Shown: positions 9,887 through 19,666, counted from the first letter of the stretch. The stretch: 64,000 nt of DNA from Burkholderia gladioli (GCF_000959725.1 NZ_CP009323.1:124001-188000), one strand, 5' to 3'. The notes: generated by a model not told the origin, from the letters alone. Translations and numbers: made by a program.

Positions 9887-10984
9887 ATGACCACACGCCG
9901 CCATTTCCTCCACACCGCCGGCGCCCTCGCGCTCGGCGCGATGCTGCCGCTCGAGCGGGCGCTGGCCGCCTCCGGGCTCACCGTCGGCGCGCTCTATGTC
10001 GGCGCGCGCGGCGACTACGGCTACAACCAGGCGCAGGCCGCCGCCACCAACGTGATCCGCAAGCTGCCCGGGGTGAAGATCGTCGAGGAGGAGAACGTGC
10101 CCGAGACCATCGCCGCGCAGAAGTCGATGGCCGCGATGATCGAGCAGGACGGCGCGAGCCTGGTGTTCGCCACCTCGTTCGGCTATTTCGACCCGCACGT
10201 GCTGAAGATGGCGGCCAAGTATCCGAAGGTGCGCTTCGCGCATTGCGGCGGGCTCTGGAAGGCCGGCAACCCGGCCAACATCACCAGCTATTTCGGCTAC
10301 ATCGACGAGTGCGAGTACCTGAGCGGCGTGGTGGCCGGCCACATGACGAAGACGAAAAAACTCGGCTTCGTGGCCGCCAAGCCGATCCCGCAGGTGCTGC
10401 GCAACATCAACGCCTTCACGCTCGGCGCGCAGTCGGTCGATCCGTCGATCACCACGCACGTGATCTTCACCGGCGATTGGTCGATGCCGGTCAAGGAAGC
10501 CGAATCCGCCAACAGCCTGGTCGACCAGGGCTGCGACGTGCTGACCTGCCACGTCGACGGCCCCAAGGTGGTGATCGAAACCGCCGAGAAGCGCGGCGCG
10601 ATGAGCTGCGGCTATCACGCCAACCAGTCGGCGCTCGCGCCCAAGGGCTACCTGACCGGCGCCGAATGGGACTGGGCCACGCCCTACACGCAGCTGGTGC
10701 AGGCCGTCCAGGCCGGCAAGACGCCGCCCAACGTGATGCGCGGCGGCCTCAAGGAAGGCTACGTGAAGCCCTCGCCCTACGGCGCGAAGGTGACGCCCGC
10801 CGCGAAGCAGGCCGCCGACGCGGTGAAGGCCAGGATGCAGGCCGGCGACTTCGTGATCTTCAAGGGCCCGCTCAAGGACAACAAGGGCGGCACCGCGATC
10901 GCGGCCGGCGTGAGCCATGCGCAGACCGACATCGTGCTGGAGAGCATGAACTACCTGGTGGCCGGCGTGGTGGGCCAGATCTGA
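9887..10984 (+). CDS. BMP-family ABC transporter substrate-binding protein
   Basis: A 365-residue periplasmic binding protein of the BMP/PnrA family, usually nucleoside or purine binders. The N-terminus has a Tat-like signal (TRRHFL followed by a hydrophobic stretch and ALAA near residue 28). GDYGYNQAQ and the FATSFGYFDPHV segment are typical of the family. It starts 20 bases after atzF and is followed by two permease genes and an ATPase gene of the matching importer. The operon suggests that the ligand is biuret, triuret or a related ureide; this is inferred from context. Confidence 0.88.
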   Translation: MTTRRHFLHTAGALALGAMLPLERALAASGLTVGALYVGARGDYGYNQAQAAATNVIRKLPGVKIVEEENVPETIAAQKSMAAMIEQDGASLVFATSFGYFDPHVLKMAAKYPKVRFAHCGGLWKAGNPANITSYFGYIDECEYLSGVVAGHMTKTKKLGFVAAKPIPQVLRNINAFTLGAQSVDPSITTHVIFTGDWSMPVKEAESANSLVDQGCDVLTCHVDGPKVVIETAEKRGAMSCGYHANQSALAPKGYLTGAEWDWATPYTQLVQAVQAGKTPPNVMRGGLKEGYVKPSPYGAKVTPAAKQAADAVKARMQAGDFVIFKGPLKDNKGGTAIAAGVSHAQTDIVLESMNYLVAGVVGQI

Positions 10985-11048
10985 TGAAGGCGCCGACCGA
11001 CCGCGCCCGATCAGGAGCCCGACCAGGAGCCCAATCCGGAGCCCGACC

Positions 11049-12185
11049 ATGCGCCTGAATCCGCTCGCCGCGCGCTGCGCGCTCGCGCTGCTGCCGGCCG
11101 TGCCGACGCTGGCCGCGCTGGCGGCCACCGTGCTGCTGTTCGCGGCCTTCCTGGCCGCCGCGCACGCCCCGGCGCTCGAGGCGCTGGGCCTGATCGCGCA
11201 AGGCGCGTTCGGCTCCTCGTTCGCCTGGCAGAACACGCTGCTGCGCGCAGCCCCCCTGATGCTGACCGCGCTGTGCGTGGCGCTGCCGGCCCAGGTCGGG
11301 CTGATCGTGATCGGCGGCGAGGGCGCGCTGGCGCTGGGCGGCCTGGCCAGCGCGGCGGTGCCGCTGCTGCTGCCGGCCGGCACGCCGCCCTGGCTCGGGC
11401 TGGCCGCGATGGCGGTTGCCGCGATGCTGGCCGGCGGCCTGTGGATCGGCGCGGCCGGCGCGCTGCGCCAGTGGCGCGGCGTCAACGAGACGATCAGCAG
11501 CCTGCTGCTGTCCTATATCGCGATCGCGGTGTTCAAGTTCCTGGTGGAAGGGCCGCTGCGCGACCCGGCCAGCCTCAACAAGCCCTCCACGCGGCCGATC
11601 CCCGACGCCTTCGCGATCGGCTCGCTGCCCGGCCTCGACGTGCACTGGGGCCTGCTGTGGGGCGCGCTGGCCTGCCTCGCGGCCTGGGTGCTGGTGCGCC
11701 ACGCCACCCAGGGTTTCGCGATGCGCATCGTCGGCGGCAACCCGCGCGCGGCGCGCCTGGCCGGGCTGCCGGTGGCACGCCTCACCTTGCTGGCCTGCAC
11801 GCTCGGCGGCGCGGCCGCAGGCCTGGCCGGCCTGTTCGAGACCGCCGCCGTGCAGGGCGCGGCCAATGCCTCGCTGCTGGTCGGCTATGGCTACGGCGGC
11901 ATCCTGGTGGCCTTCGCGGCGCGCCACAACCCGCTCGCGATCGTGCTCTGCGCGATCGGCATCGGCGGCATGGAGGCCAGCGGCAGCCTGCTGCAGCGGC
12001 GCCTGGACCTGCCCGACGCCACCACCCTGGTGCTGCAGGGCCTGCTGTTCGCCAACCTGCTCGCCTTCGAGGCGCTCGGCCCGCGGCTGGCCGCCTGGCG
12101 CCTGAAGCTGCAGGACGCGGCCCGCGCCGCCCGGCCGCTCGACACCGACACGGCGCTCGCCGCCATGGAGAACACCCATGCCTGA
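11049..12185 (+). CDS. ABC transporter permease, BMP/nucleoside type (first subunit)
   Basis: A 378-residue integral membrane protein of the branched-chain/simple-sugar permease family, with about 8-10 hydrophobic helices and the cytoplasmic EAA-like loop seen around VGGNPRAARLAGLPV. It pairs with the permease encoded next; the two genes overlap by eight bases (ATGCCTGA), showing translational coupling. The partners are the binding protein at 9887 and the ATPase at 13833. Confidence 0.88.
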   Translation: MRLNPLAARCALALLPAVPTLAALAATVLLFAAFLAAAHAPALEALGLIAQGAFGSSFAWQNTLLRAAPLMLTALCVALPAQVGLIVIGGEGALALGGLASAAVPLLLPAGTPPWLGLAAMAVAAMLAGGLWIGAAGALRQWRGVNETISSLLLSYIAIAVFKFLVEGPLRDPASLNKPSTRPIPDAFAIGSLPGLDVHWGLLWGALACLAAWVLVRHATQGFAMRIVGGNPRAARLAGLPVARLTLLACTLGGAAAGLAGLFETAAVQGAANASLLVGYGYGGILVAFAARHNPLAIVLCAIGIGGMEASGSLLQRRLDLPDATTLVLQGLLFANLLAFEALGPRLAAWRLKLQDAARAARPLDTDTALAAMENTHA

Positions 12186-13107
12186 GCTGCATTCGCCCCT
12201 GGCGATCCTGCTGTTGTCGCTGGCGGCCGGCGCGATCCGCGTCAGCACGCCCTACCTGTTCGTGAGCCTCGGCGAATGCCTCACCGAGAAGGCCGGCCGC
12301 GTCAACCTGGGCCTGGAAGGCGTGCTGGTATCGGGCGCCATGACCGGCTACGCCACCGCCTGCCTGAGCGGCTCGCCCTGGCTCGGGGTGCTCGCCGCGG
12401 CCGGCGCCGGCCTGCTGCTGGGCGCGCTGCACGGCCTGGTCTGCTCGCTGCCGCGCGTCTCCGACATCGCCTTCGGCATCGCGCTGATGCTGCTCGGCAC
12501 GGGCCTGGCCTTCTTCCTCGGCAAGCCCTTCATCGAGCCGCAGGCGCCGATGCTGGGCTCGCTCGATCTCGGCCGCTGGGCCGCCGGCCTGCCGCAACTG
12601 CACAACGCGCTGCGCATCAGCCCGCTGTTCCTGCTCGGCATCGTGCTGGCGCTCGCGCTGCAATGGGGCCTGCGCCACACGCGCTGGGGCATGGTGCTGC
12701 GCCTGGTGGGCGACCACGCCGAAACCGCGCGCGCGCTCGGCTACCACGGCACGCGGGTGCGGATCGCAGCCACCTCGGTGGGCAGCGCGCTGGCCGCGGT
12801 GGGCGGCGCCTACCTGTCGCTGGTCTACCCGGGAAGCTGGAACGAGGGGCTGTCGAGCGGCCAGGGCCTGATGGCCGTGGCGCTGGTGATCTTCGCGCGC
12901 TGGCAGCCGCTGCGCTGCCTGGCCGCCTCGCTGCTGTTCGGCGCGGCCGGCGCGCTCGGCCCGGCCCTGCAGGCGATCGGCGTGACCGCCGGCTACGACC
13001 TCTGGAACGCCGCGCCCTATGTGCTGACGCTGGCCATCATGATCCTCCACTGCCGTCCCGATCGCCGCTTCGCCGGCGCGCCGGGCGAGCTGAGCCTCAC
13101 GCGCTGA
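12178..13107 (+). CDS. ABC transporter permease, BMP/nucleoside type (second subunit)
   Basis: A 309-residue integral membrane permease, shorter than its partner, as is usual for this importer class. It shows NLGLEGVLVSGA near the N-terminus and the coupling segment VGDHAETARALGYHG. It overlaps the first permease gene by eight bases. The next gene is not the ATPase but the biuret hydrolase, so the hydrolase gene is embedded within the transporter genes. Confidence 0.88.
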   Translation: MPELHSPLAILLLSLAAGAIRVSTPYLFVSLGECLTEKAGRVNLGLEGVLVSGAMTGYATACLSGSPWLGVLAAAGAGLLLGALHGLVCSLPRVSDIAFGIALMLLGTGLAFFLGKPFIEPQAPMLGSLDLGRWAAGLPQLHNALRISPLFLLGIVLALALQWGLRHTRWGMVLRLVGDHAETARALGYHGTRVRIAATSVGSALAAVGGAYLSLVYPGSWNEGLSSGQGLMAVALVIFARWQPLRCLAASLLFGAAGALGPALQAIGVTAGYDLWNAAPYVLTLAIMILHCRPDRRFAGAPGELSLTR

Positions 13108-13134
13108 CGCGCATCGCCAAGGAACGCCTCACCG

Positions 13135-13833
13135 ATGAACCGCCATATCGAAGCCAAACCCTATCCCTGGCCCTATGACGGCGCGCTGCGCCCCGACAAC
13201 ACCGCCCTGGTCGTGATCGACATGCAGACCGATTTCTGCGGCCACGGCGGCTACGTCGACAAGATGGGCTACGACCTGTCGCTCACGCGCGCGCCGATCG
13301 AACCGATCGGCCGCGTGCTGGCGGCGATGCGCGCGCAGGGCTACACCATCATCCATACCCGCGAAGGCCATCGCCCCGACCTCTCCGACCTGCCCGCCAA
13401 CAAGCGCTGGCGCAGCCGCCAGGCCGGCACCGACGGCGTCGGCATCGGCGACGACGGCCCCTGCGGGCGAATCCTGGTGCGCGGCGAGCCGGGCTGGGAA
13501 ATCATCGAGGAACTCGCGCCGCTCGCCGGCGAGGTGGTGATCGACAAACCCGGCAAGGGCTCGTTCTACGCCACCGACCTGGAGCTGATCCTGCGCACGC
13601 GCGGCATCGCCAACCTGATCCTGACCGGCATCACCACCGACGTGTGCGTCCACACCACCATGCGCGAGGCCAACGATCGCGGCTTCGAGTGCGTGATACT
13701 GGCCGACTGCTGCGGCGCCACCGATCCCGCCAACCACGCCGCCGCCTTGCACATGGTGACCATGCAGGGCGGCGTGTTCGGCGCGGTGTCGAGCTCGGCG
13801 GCCCTGCTCGCCACGCTGGGAGCCGCGTCGTGA
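13135..13833 (+). CDS. biuH: Biuret hydrolase (isochorismatase-like cysteine hydrolase)
   Basis: BiuH converts biuret to allophanate and ammonia. The 232-residue protein has the cysteine-hydrolase triad as Asp29 (in VVIDMQTDF), Lys138 (in IDKPGKGSF) and Cys171 (in [15 protein letters not shown]). The motifs [33 protein letters not shown] and [14 protein letters not shown] match, from memory, the characterised rhizobial biuret hydrolase much more closely than general isochorismatases. Its product is the substrate of AtzF at the head of the operon. The stop overlaps the ATPase start (TGATG). Confidence 0.85.
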   Translation: MNRHIEAKPYPWPYDGALRPDNTALVVIDMQTDFCGHGGYVDKMGYDLSLTRAPIEPIGRVLAAMRAQGYTIIHTREGHRPDLSDLPANKRWRSRQAGTDGVGIGDDGPCGRILVRGEPGWEIIEELAPLAGEVVIDKPGKGSFYATDLELILRTRGIANLILTGITTDVCVHTTMREANDRGFECVILADCCGATDPANHAAALHMVTMQGGVFGAVSSSAALLATLGAAS

Positions 13834-15683
13834 TGCGCCGCGTGGCGCGCCCGATCGGCGCCGCCAGCGCCGCCGATGCGCTGGACGCCGCCAACGGCCG
13901 CGCGCTCGGCATCGAGGTGATCGGCGCGAGCAAGTCGTTCGGCGCGTTCCGCGCGCTCGACCAGGTCTCGCTGAAGATCGCGCCGGGCAGCGTGCATGCG
14001 CTGCTCGGCGAGAACGGCGCGGGCAAGAGCACCCTGGTGAAGGGCCTGGTCGGTTACGGGCCGCTCGACGCGGGGCAGATCATCGCCGGCACGCGCGAGG
14101 TGCGGATCGCCTCGCCGCGCGACGCGCAGGCGCTGGACATCGGCATGGTCTACCAGCACTTCACGCTGGCCGCGGGCATGTCGGTCGAGGAAAACCTGCT
14201 GCTCGCGCGCGCCGCGCTGCCCTGGCGCATCGACTGGCGCGCCGAGCGCGGCCGCCTGGAACGCTTCCTGGCGCACATGCCGTTCCGGCTCAGGCTGGAT
14301 GCGCCCGTGTCGAGCCTCGCGGCGGGCGAGAAGCAGAAGCTGGAGATCCTCAAGCAGCTCTACCTGGAGCGGCGCTTCCTGATCCTCGACGAGCCGACCT
14401 CGGTGCTCACGCCGCAGGAAGCCGACGAGGTGCTCGGCCTGATGCGCGAGCTGGCCAGCGCGCGCGTGCTGACGGTGCTGATGATCACCCACAAGTTTCG
14501 CGAGGTGCTCGATTTCGCCGACGCGGTGACGGTGCTGCGCAAGGGCCGCGCGGTGGCGCAGGCGAACGTGGCCGATACCAGCCGCGACGAGCTGGCGGCC
14601 TGGATGATGGGCGTGGAGACGGCGGCAAGGGACGCGGCCGATGACGCGACCACGAATGCGACGAATGCGACGAATACGACGACGAGCGCATCGGCAAGCG
14701 CGGCGAAAAACGCGGCAACGAGCGCAACGACGATCGCGACGACAGGCGTCGTGACGAGCGCGACCTCCAGCCCCGCCGCATCCCTGCCCGACACGACACT
14801 CGCGGCGCGCGCCACGCGCCGCCCCTGCCCCGCCGACGCGCCGATCGGCCTCGAGGCCAGCGGCCTCACGGTGCGCGACGACCTCGGCCTGCCGGCCGTG
14901 CGCGAGCTCTCGCTGGCGGTGCGTCGCGGCGAGATCCTCGGCATCGCCGGCGTCTCCGGCAACGGCCAGAAGGCCCTGGTCGAGGCCCTGATCGGCCAGC
15001 GCCAGCCGGCGGCGGGACACATGGCGGTGGGCGGCCGTCCCTATCGCGCCACCCGCGAGGAGATGCGCGAGCGCCGCGTGTTCGCGATCCCCGAGGAGCC
15101 GCTGCGCAATGCCTGCATCGCCTCGATGAGCGTGGCCGAGAACCTCGCGCTGCGCGACTTCGACCGCGCGCCGCTGCGCGCGCAAGGCTGGCGTCTCGAC
15201 CGGCGCGCGCTGCGCCGGCGCGCGGCCGAGCGCATCGCCGAATTCAAGGTCAGCCCGCCGCTGCCCGAGCGCGCGATCGGCACCCTGTCGGGCGGCAACG
15301 TGCAGCGCGCCGTGCTGGCGCGCGAGCTGGGCCAGCCGGTGGAGGTGCTGATCGTCGCCAACCCGGTGTTCGGCCTCGACTTCGCCTCGGTGGCCGACAT
15401 CCACGCGCGCCTGCTCGCCGCGCGCGAGGCCGGCGCCGCGATCCTGCTGGTCAGCGAGGATCTCGACGAGCTGCTGGCGCTGTCGGACCGGATCGCCGTG
15501 ATGTCGGCGGGACGGCTGGTGTTCGAGACCGAGGCGGCCGGCGCCGATCGCGCCGTGCTGGGCCGCCACATGGCCGGGCACGACGAGGCCGACGAGCCGG
15601 CCGCGTCTTCCGGCAAGCCCGGAGCCGCGCACACGCATCGCGAACCGGCCCGGCCGGCCGATGCGCCGAGCACCCATCGCTGA
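13833..15683 (+). CDS. ABC transporter ATP-binding protein with two nucleotide-binding domains
   Basis: A 616-residue ATPase with two ABC domains, powering the BMP-type importer. Domain 1 (about 25-265) has Walker A GENGAGKS, a signature [11 protein letters not shown] and Walker B LILDEPTS. Domain 2 (about 340-575) has [16 protein letters not shown] and the degenerate Walker [11 protein letters not shown] usual for RbsA-like second halves. Between them lies an Ala/Thr/Asn/Ser linker of about 50 residues encoded by irregular GCGACGAAT-like repeats (14640-14790). The ATG at 13833 overlaps the biuH stop; the longer open frame upstream lies inside biuH and is rejected. Confidence 0.9.
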   Translation: MRRVARPIGAASAADALDAANGRALGIEVIGASKSFGAFRALDQVSLKIAPGSVHALLGENGAGKSTLVKGLVGYGPLDAGQIIAGTREVRIASPRDAQALDIGMVYQHFTLAAGMSVEENLLLARAALPWRIDWRAERGRLERFLAHMPFRLRLDAPVSSLAAGEKQKLEILKQLYLERRFLILDEPTSVLTPQEADEVLGLMRELASARVLTVLMITHKFREVLDFADAVTVLRKGRAVAQANVADTSRDELAAWMMGVETAARDAADDATTNATNATNTTTSASASAAKNAATSATTIATTGVVTSATSSPAASLPDTTLAARATRRPCPADAPIGLEASGLTVRDDLGLPAVRELSLAVRRGEILGIAGVSGNGQKALVEALIGQRQPAAGHMAVGGRPYRATREEMRERRVFAIPEEPLRNACIASMSVAENLALRDFDRAPLRAQGWRLDRRALRRRAAERIAEFKVSPPLPERAIGTLSGGNVQRAVLARELGQPVEVLIVANPVFGLDFASVADIHARLLAAREAGAAILLVSEDLDELLALSDRIAVMSAGRLVFETEAAGADRAVLGRHMAGHDEADEPAASSGKPGAAHTHREPARPADAPSTHR

Positions 15684-16398
15684 GAGAGAGAACATCCCGA
15701 TGCACTTCGAGGTCCCCGCCCGCCCCGCGCCCTATCGCTACGACCCGGCGCATACCGCGCTGATCGTGATCGACATGCAGCGCGACTTCATCGAGCCCGG
15801 CGGTTTCGGCGCCGCGCTCGGCAACGACGTCGCGCCGCTGGCCGCGATCGTGCCGAGCGTGGCCGCCCTGCTCGCCTTCGCGCGCGAGCAGCGCTGGAGC
15901 GTGGTGCATACACGCGAATCGCATGCACCCGACCTGTCCGATTGCCCGCCCGCCAAGCGCCTGCGCGGCGCGCCCGACCTGCGCATCGGCGACAGCGGTC
16001 CGATGGGCCGCATCCTGGTGCGCGGCGAGCCCGGCAACCAGATCGTCGAGGCGCTCGCGCCGCTGGCCGGCGAAACGGTGATCGACAAACCAGGCAAGGG
16101 CGCCTTCCACGCCACCGCGCTCGACGCGCTGCTGCGCGAGCGCGGCATCACGCACCTGGTGTTCGCCGGCGTGACCACCGAGGTCTGCGTGCAGACCTCG
16201 ATGCGCGAGGCCAACGACCGCGGCTACGACTGCCTGCTGGTGGAAGATGCCACCGCCAGCTACTTCCCGGCCTTCAAGGCCGCTTGTCTCGAAATGATAA
16301 GCTCGCAGGGCGGCATCGTCGGCTGGACCGCGCCGCTGCGCGCCCTGCTCGAAGCGGCCCCGCTGCCCGCCGCCCCATCCGCCAGCCCACAGCCATGA
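15661..16398 (+). CDS. Second isochorismatase-like cysteine hydrolase, probable triuret hydrolase
   Basis: A 245-residue paralogue of the biuret hydrolase, with Asp25, Lys130 and Cys163 forming the triad. It keeps [19 protein letters not shown] and the [11 protein letters not shown] segment, but has EVCVQTSM in place of DVCVHTTM and SYFPAFK where biuH has the CCGATDPAN loop, so its substrate probably differs. Published triuret-degrading clusters pair a triuret hydrolase (TrtA) with BiuH, both of this fold, which is the main reason for the call. A ureidoacrylate-type amidohydrolase is the alternative. It overlaps the ATPase gene by 23 bases. Confidence 0.6.
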   Translation: MRRAPIAERENIPMHFEVPARPAPYRYDPAHTALIVIDMQRDFIEPGGFGAALGNDVAPLAAIVPSVAALLAFAREQRWSVVHTRESHAPDLSDCPPAKRLRGAPDLRIGDSGPMGRILVRGEPGNQIVEALAPLAGETVIDKPGKGAFHATALDALLRERGITHLVFAGVTTEVCVQTSMREANDRGYDCLLVEDATASYFPAFKAACLEMISSQGGIVGWTAPLRALLEAAPLPAAPSASPQP

Positions 16399-16841
16399 CC
16401 ATCGAACTGAATCGCCCCGAGATCCTTGCCGAAGTGCGCGCGGCCTTCGAGGCCTACGAGCGCGCGCTGGTCGACAACGACGTGCCGACCATGGATGCGC
16501 TGTTCTGGAACGCGCCCGAGGTGGTGCGCTACGGCATCGCCGAGATCCAGCACGGCGGCGCGGCGATCCGCGCCTGGCGCGCGAGCTGCGAGCCGGTGCC
16601 GCCCTCGCGCCGCCTGCATCGCACCGTGATCACCAGCTTCGGCGGCGAGCACGCGACCGTCAGCACCGAATTCAGCAGCGACGCCACCTCTTTGCTGGGC
16701 CGTCAGATGCAGACCTGGGCGCGCCTCGACGGGACCGACACGCTGCATCGCGGCTGGCGCATCGTCGCCGCGCACGTGAGCCTGATCGACACGCCCGAGC
16801 CGCGAGCCGCGCATTCCTCCACCGGACCCAGCCCAGCGTGA
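16395..16841 (+). CDS. atzH: AtzH-like protein (NTF2/SnoaL-like fold)
   Basis: A 148-residue protein of the small cone-shaped NTF2-like family, with the AtzH hallmarks [34 protein letters not shown] and [12 protein letters not shown]. In cyanuric-acid operons AtzH lies beside atzE and atzF and is thought to act on a carboxylated intermediate; its exact role is less settled than that of AtzF. The start overlaps the preceding stop (ATGA), and its own stop overlaps the GntR start (GTGA), so it is translationally coupled on both sides. Confidence 0.75.
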   Translation: MTIELNRPEILAEVRAAFEAYERALVDNDVPTMDALFWNAPEVVRYGIAEIQHGGAAIRAWRASCEPVPPSRRLHRTVITSFGGEHATVSTEFSSDATSLLGRQMQTWARLDGTDTLHRGWRIVAAHVSLIDTPEPRAAHSSTGPSPA

Positions 16842-17575
16842 GCGATTCCCCTCTCTCCCCCGAACTCGCCGACGACGAGCAGGCGGTCAATCGCGCCAAC
16901 CCGCTCGCCGAGCAGGTCTACCAGCAGTTGAAGAGCGATATCTTCGGCTTCCGGCTGCTGCCGGGCGACCGCTTCTCCGAAACCGATATCGCCAGGCATT
17001 ACGGCGTATCGCGCACGCCGATGCGCGACGGGCTGTTCCGGCTGCAGCGCGAGGGTTATCTGGAGGTGGGTTTCCGGCGCGGCTGGAAGGTCGCGCCGAT
17101 CGACTTCGCCCAGCTCGACCAGCTCTACGAGCTGCGCATCGTGCTGGAGCTCGCCGCGATCGAGCGGCTCACGGCCGGCGCCGGCAACTGGGCCGATGCG
17201 CTGGCCACGCTGCACGCCACCTGGTGCGTCGCGCCCGAGGCGCGCGAGACCGATCCCGCCGAGATGTTCCGCATGGACGAAGCCTTCCACCGCCAGTTGG
17301 TGGCGGCTACCGGCAATGCCGAGATGCTGCGCGTGCACAACGAGGTGACCGAGCGGATCCGCATCGTGCGGCGGCTCGACTTCCTGAAGGCGCATCGCAC
17401 CTCGGCCACCTACGAGGAACACGCCAAGATGATCCGCCTGCTGGAGCGCGGCGCGATCGCCGAGGCCGGCATGCTGCTGCGCGCCCACATCACGCAGAGC
17501 CGGCTGGAAGTGCGCAAGATCACGCTGTCGATGCTGGCCGAGGCGCGCGGCAGCAAGCTGCCCTTCGTGCTCTAG
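16838..17575 (+). CDS. GntR-family regulator (FCD subfamily) of the biuret operon
   Basis: A 245-residue repressor-type regulator. The N-terminal winged helix (about residues 20-90) includes LAEQVYQQLKSDIF and ETDIARHYGVSRTPMRDGLFRLQREGYL. The C-terminal FCD ligand-binding domain (about 95-235) carries the metal-site pattern ending EEHAKMIRLLERG and LLRAHI. The start is GTG at 16838, overlapping the stop of the AtzH-like gene. As the last gene of the operon it probably controls that operon; the palindrome at 7811 is the candidate operator, with biuret, triuret or allophanate as possible effector. Confidence 0.88.
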   Translation: MSDSPLSPELADDEQAVNRANPLAEQVYQQLKSDIFGFRLLPGDRFSETDIARHYGVSRTPMRDGLFRLQREGYLEVGFRRGWKVAPIDFAQLDQLYELRIVLELAAIERLTAGAGNWADALATLHATWCVAPEARETDPAEMFRMDEAFHRQLVAATGNAEMLRVHNEVTERIRIVRRLDFLKAHRTSATYEEHAKMIRLLERGAIAEAGMLLRAHITQSRLEVRKITLSMLAEARGSKLPFVL

Positions 17576-17651
17576 CTGCGTGCTCTAGCGCCGTGCTACA
17601 GCCGCACGCGCGCGCGCCGTCGCCGATCGACCGGCGCGCGATACCCGGCGC

Positions 17652-18272
17652 TCAGGCCTCGATCGGCCCCATCGGCCCCTGGCCGCGAATCCACGACCAG
17701 TCGGCGCGCTCGGCCATCTCCTTGTCGCCGCGGCTGTCGCCATAGGCATAGAGCTTCGCGGGCGGCTCATCGCCCCACCAGGCCGCGAGCCGCACCACCT
17801 TCTGCGGTCCCCAGCAGTTCTCGCCGTCGAAGCGCCCCGCGAAGGCGCCGTCCCGCCAGGCCAGCCGCGTGGCCAGCACCGCGTCGAGACCGAGGGTGGC
17901 GGCCCACTTCTCCAGGTACAGCGAGGGCGAGGCGCTCACCAGCACCACCTGGTGGCCGCGCGCCTGATGCTCGCGCACGCGCTCGAGCATCTCGGGGCGC
18001 ACCAGCCTGGGCAGCTCGGTCTGCACGAAGGCGGTGGCCAGCGCATCGAGCTCACGCGCCGGCATCGGCCCGAAGGCGAACCAGGCGAAGCGCGCCTTGG
18101 CCGCGCCGCGTGAAATCAGCCCGGTCTTCATGGCGAGGATCCAGGGCAGCGCGCGCAGGCCCGCGCAGGCGAAACGGCGGGTGCCGACGGCTCGCCGGAC
18201 GAAGTGCTGGAAGCTGTCGGCGGTGGTGATGGTGCCGTCGAAATCGAAGGCGGCGACGATGCGGTCGGTCAT
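17652..18272 (-). CDS. HAD-superfamily phosphatase (phosphoserine phosphatase-like)
   Basis: A 206-residue HAD-IB type hydrolase. Motif I is DFDGTIT (residues 8-14), motif II lies in LVSASPS, and motif IV is the GDSRGDKEM segment near the C-terminus. Proteins of this group are usually annotated as HAD-IB hydrolases; some dephosphorylate phosphoserine or small phosphorylated metabolites, and the substrate here is unknown. It is convergent with the GntR gene. An upstream in-frame ATG at 18371 is rejected because the HAD motif should lie near the N-terminus. Confidence 0.85.
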   Translation of the reverse strand: MTDRIVAAFDFDGTITTADSFQHFVRRAVGTRRFACAGLRALPWILAMKTGLISRGAAKARFAWFAFGPMPARELDALATAFVQTELPRLVRPEMLERVREHQARGHQVVLVSASPSLYLEKWAATLGLDAVLATRLAWRDGAFAGRFDGENCWGPQKVVRLAAWWGDEPPAKLYAYGDSRGDKEMAERADWSWIRGQGPMGPIEA

Positions 18273-18455
18273 GGATTCGGGAGCGGGAGAAAACAGGGAA
18301 ACGCGTGCGACCCCGGAAGATAGCAAATTTGCGCGGCCGGCTCGCCAAAACGACAAGGCCGGAGCGCACATGCGGCCCGGCCTCTCGCCCGTCGCGGCGA
18401 ATCCGCGACGGCGCGCGCCGCCTCTGCCGACGGCGCGCTTGCCCTCCTGCGAGCC

Positions 18456-19493
18456 TCAGATATGGCCCTGGTGCCCCGACACGCCGACCTGCTGCAGCTT
18501 CGCATCGGCCGCGGCCGCGTTGCTGGCCGGCAGGTTGCGGCTGAAGCGGCGCGCCCAGATCGCGGTGACGATCGGTACCAGGATCGCGGTGATCAGGCAG
18601 GCGGTGGCCACCGTGGCGGTGGCGGCCGGCACTAGCGGCTTGAACCTGGGCACCATCTCGCCGATGATGGCCGGGTTCGCCACCGCGGCGCCCGCGGTCG
18701 ACGAGGCGGCGATGCCGGCCGTGCCGTTGCCGCCGCCGATGAAGCGGTCGGCCAGGATCAGCGGAATGCCGGTGACGATGATCACGGCCACGCCGAGGAT
18801 GATGCCCGGGATGCCGCTCTTGGCGATCACGTGCAGGTCGATGCCGTTGCCGAGCGCGAAGCCGAAGAACGGGATCAGCGGATGCACGCAGCGGCCGAAC
18901 AGGTCGCGCAGGTCGCGATCGAGGTTGCCCAGCGCGAAGCCGATCAGGAACGGCAGCACCGCGCCCACGAACAGGCGCGGCTCGAACACCGCCACGCCGG
19001 CCGCACCGAGGATCGTCATGCTGACCAGCGGCCCCGATTCGAGCGACATCAGCACGAAGGCGCCGGCCTCCTCACGCGTGCCGTACTGCTGCATCACGGC
19101 CGCGTAGAGCCCGCCGTTGGTCATGTCCATCGAGGCCACGATGGCGAGGATCGAGAGCCCGGCGAACAGCCCCCCCTTCACCCCGTCGTCGGGAATGAAC
19201 TGCGCGCAGATCAGGGTGACCAGCCAGGCCACCAGCGTCTTGGTCACCACCAGGGTGCCCGACTTGCGCAGCACCACCCCGGTGGCGCGCAGGTCGATGG
19301 TGGCGCCCATGCAGAAGAACCACACCGCGAGGATCGGCACCGTGCCGGCGATCAGCCCGTTGGTAAACGAGCCGAAGTATTTCCCCGCATCCGGCGCGAA
19401 GGTGTGGACGCAGGCGCCCAGCACCATGGGCACCAGCATCAGGCCGCCCGGTACGCGATCGATCGCTTTCTTGATATTCACAAGGTTCTCCAT
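18456..19493 (-). CDS. kdgT: 2-keto-3-deoxygluconate permease
   Basis: A 345-residue, ten-helix inner-membrane symporter of the KdgT family that imports 2-keto-3-deoxygluconate from pectin and uronate breakdown. The N-terminus [17 protein letters not shown] and the internal [10 protein letters not shown] and [16 protein letters not shown] segments are family features. It is divergent from kduI, with two GGAA-N5-TTCC palindromes in the shared promoter region. Confidence 0.93.
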   Translation of the reverse strand: MENLVNIKKAIDRVPGGLMLVPMVLGACVHTFAPDAGKYFGSFTNGLIAGTVPILAVWFFCMGATIDLRATGVVLRKSGTLVVTKTLVAWLVTLICAQFIPDDGVKGGLFAGLSILAIVASMDMTNGGLYAAVMQQYGTREEAGAFVLMSLESGPLVSMTILGAAGVAVFEPRLFVGAVLPFLIGFALGNLDRDLRDLFGRCVHPLIPFFGFALGNGIDLHVIAKSGIPGIILGVAVIIVTGIPLILADRFIGGGNGTAGIAASSTAGAAVANPAIIGEMVPRFKPLVPAATATVATACLITAILVPIVTAIWARRFSRNLPASNAAAADAKLQQVGVSGHQGHI

Positions 19494-19545
19494 CCATGGA
19501 CGTTCGCGTCCGTTGTCGAATCCGCCGTCTCCCCGACGTGATTTC

Positions 19546-19558
19546 GGAACGTTATTCC
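19546..19558. promoter_or_regulatory. Candidate KdgR operator 1 (kdgT side)
   Basis: The 13-base imperfect palindrome GGAACGTTATTCC lies 53 bases upstream of kdgT. Its form, GGAA-N5-TTCC, matches the second site at 19654. IclR-type KdgR repressors bind AT-rich palindromes of similar form, and kdgR lies in this cluster. Confidence 0.5.
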
Positions 19559-19653
19559 ATTCTTTGATCGCCTTACATCGCGGTTAACCCTGCAATTGCC
19601 CACCGTCACTCAAGCAAACCATCGACCGTCCCGCCCGTTTCGAAAAAATAACT

Positions 19654-19666
19654 GGAACAACGTTCC
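19654..19666. promoter_or_regulatory. Candidate KdgR operator 2 (kduI side)
   Basis: The 13-base palindrome GGAAC-AAC-GTTCC lies 84 bases before kduI, in a local AT-rich stretch (GAAAAAATAACT before it, GATTTTTATT after it). It shares its arms with the site at 19546. Together they suggest coordinated repression of kdgT and kduID by the KdgR encoded at 21476. Confidence 0.55.

Noticed and set aside
13566..15695. Open frame of about 709 codons opposite biuH and the ABC ATPase gene
   Set aside because: Antisense shadow; the plus strand has complete Walker and signature motifs.
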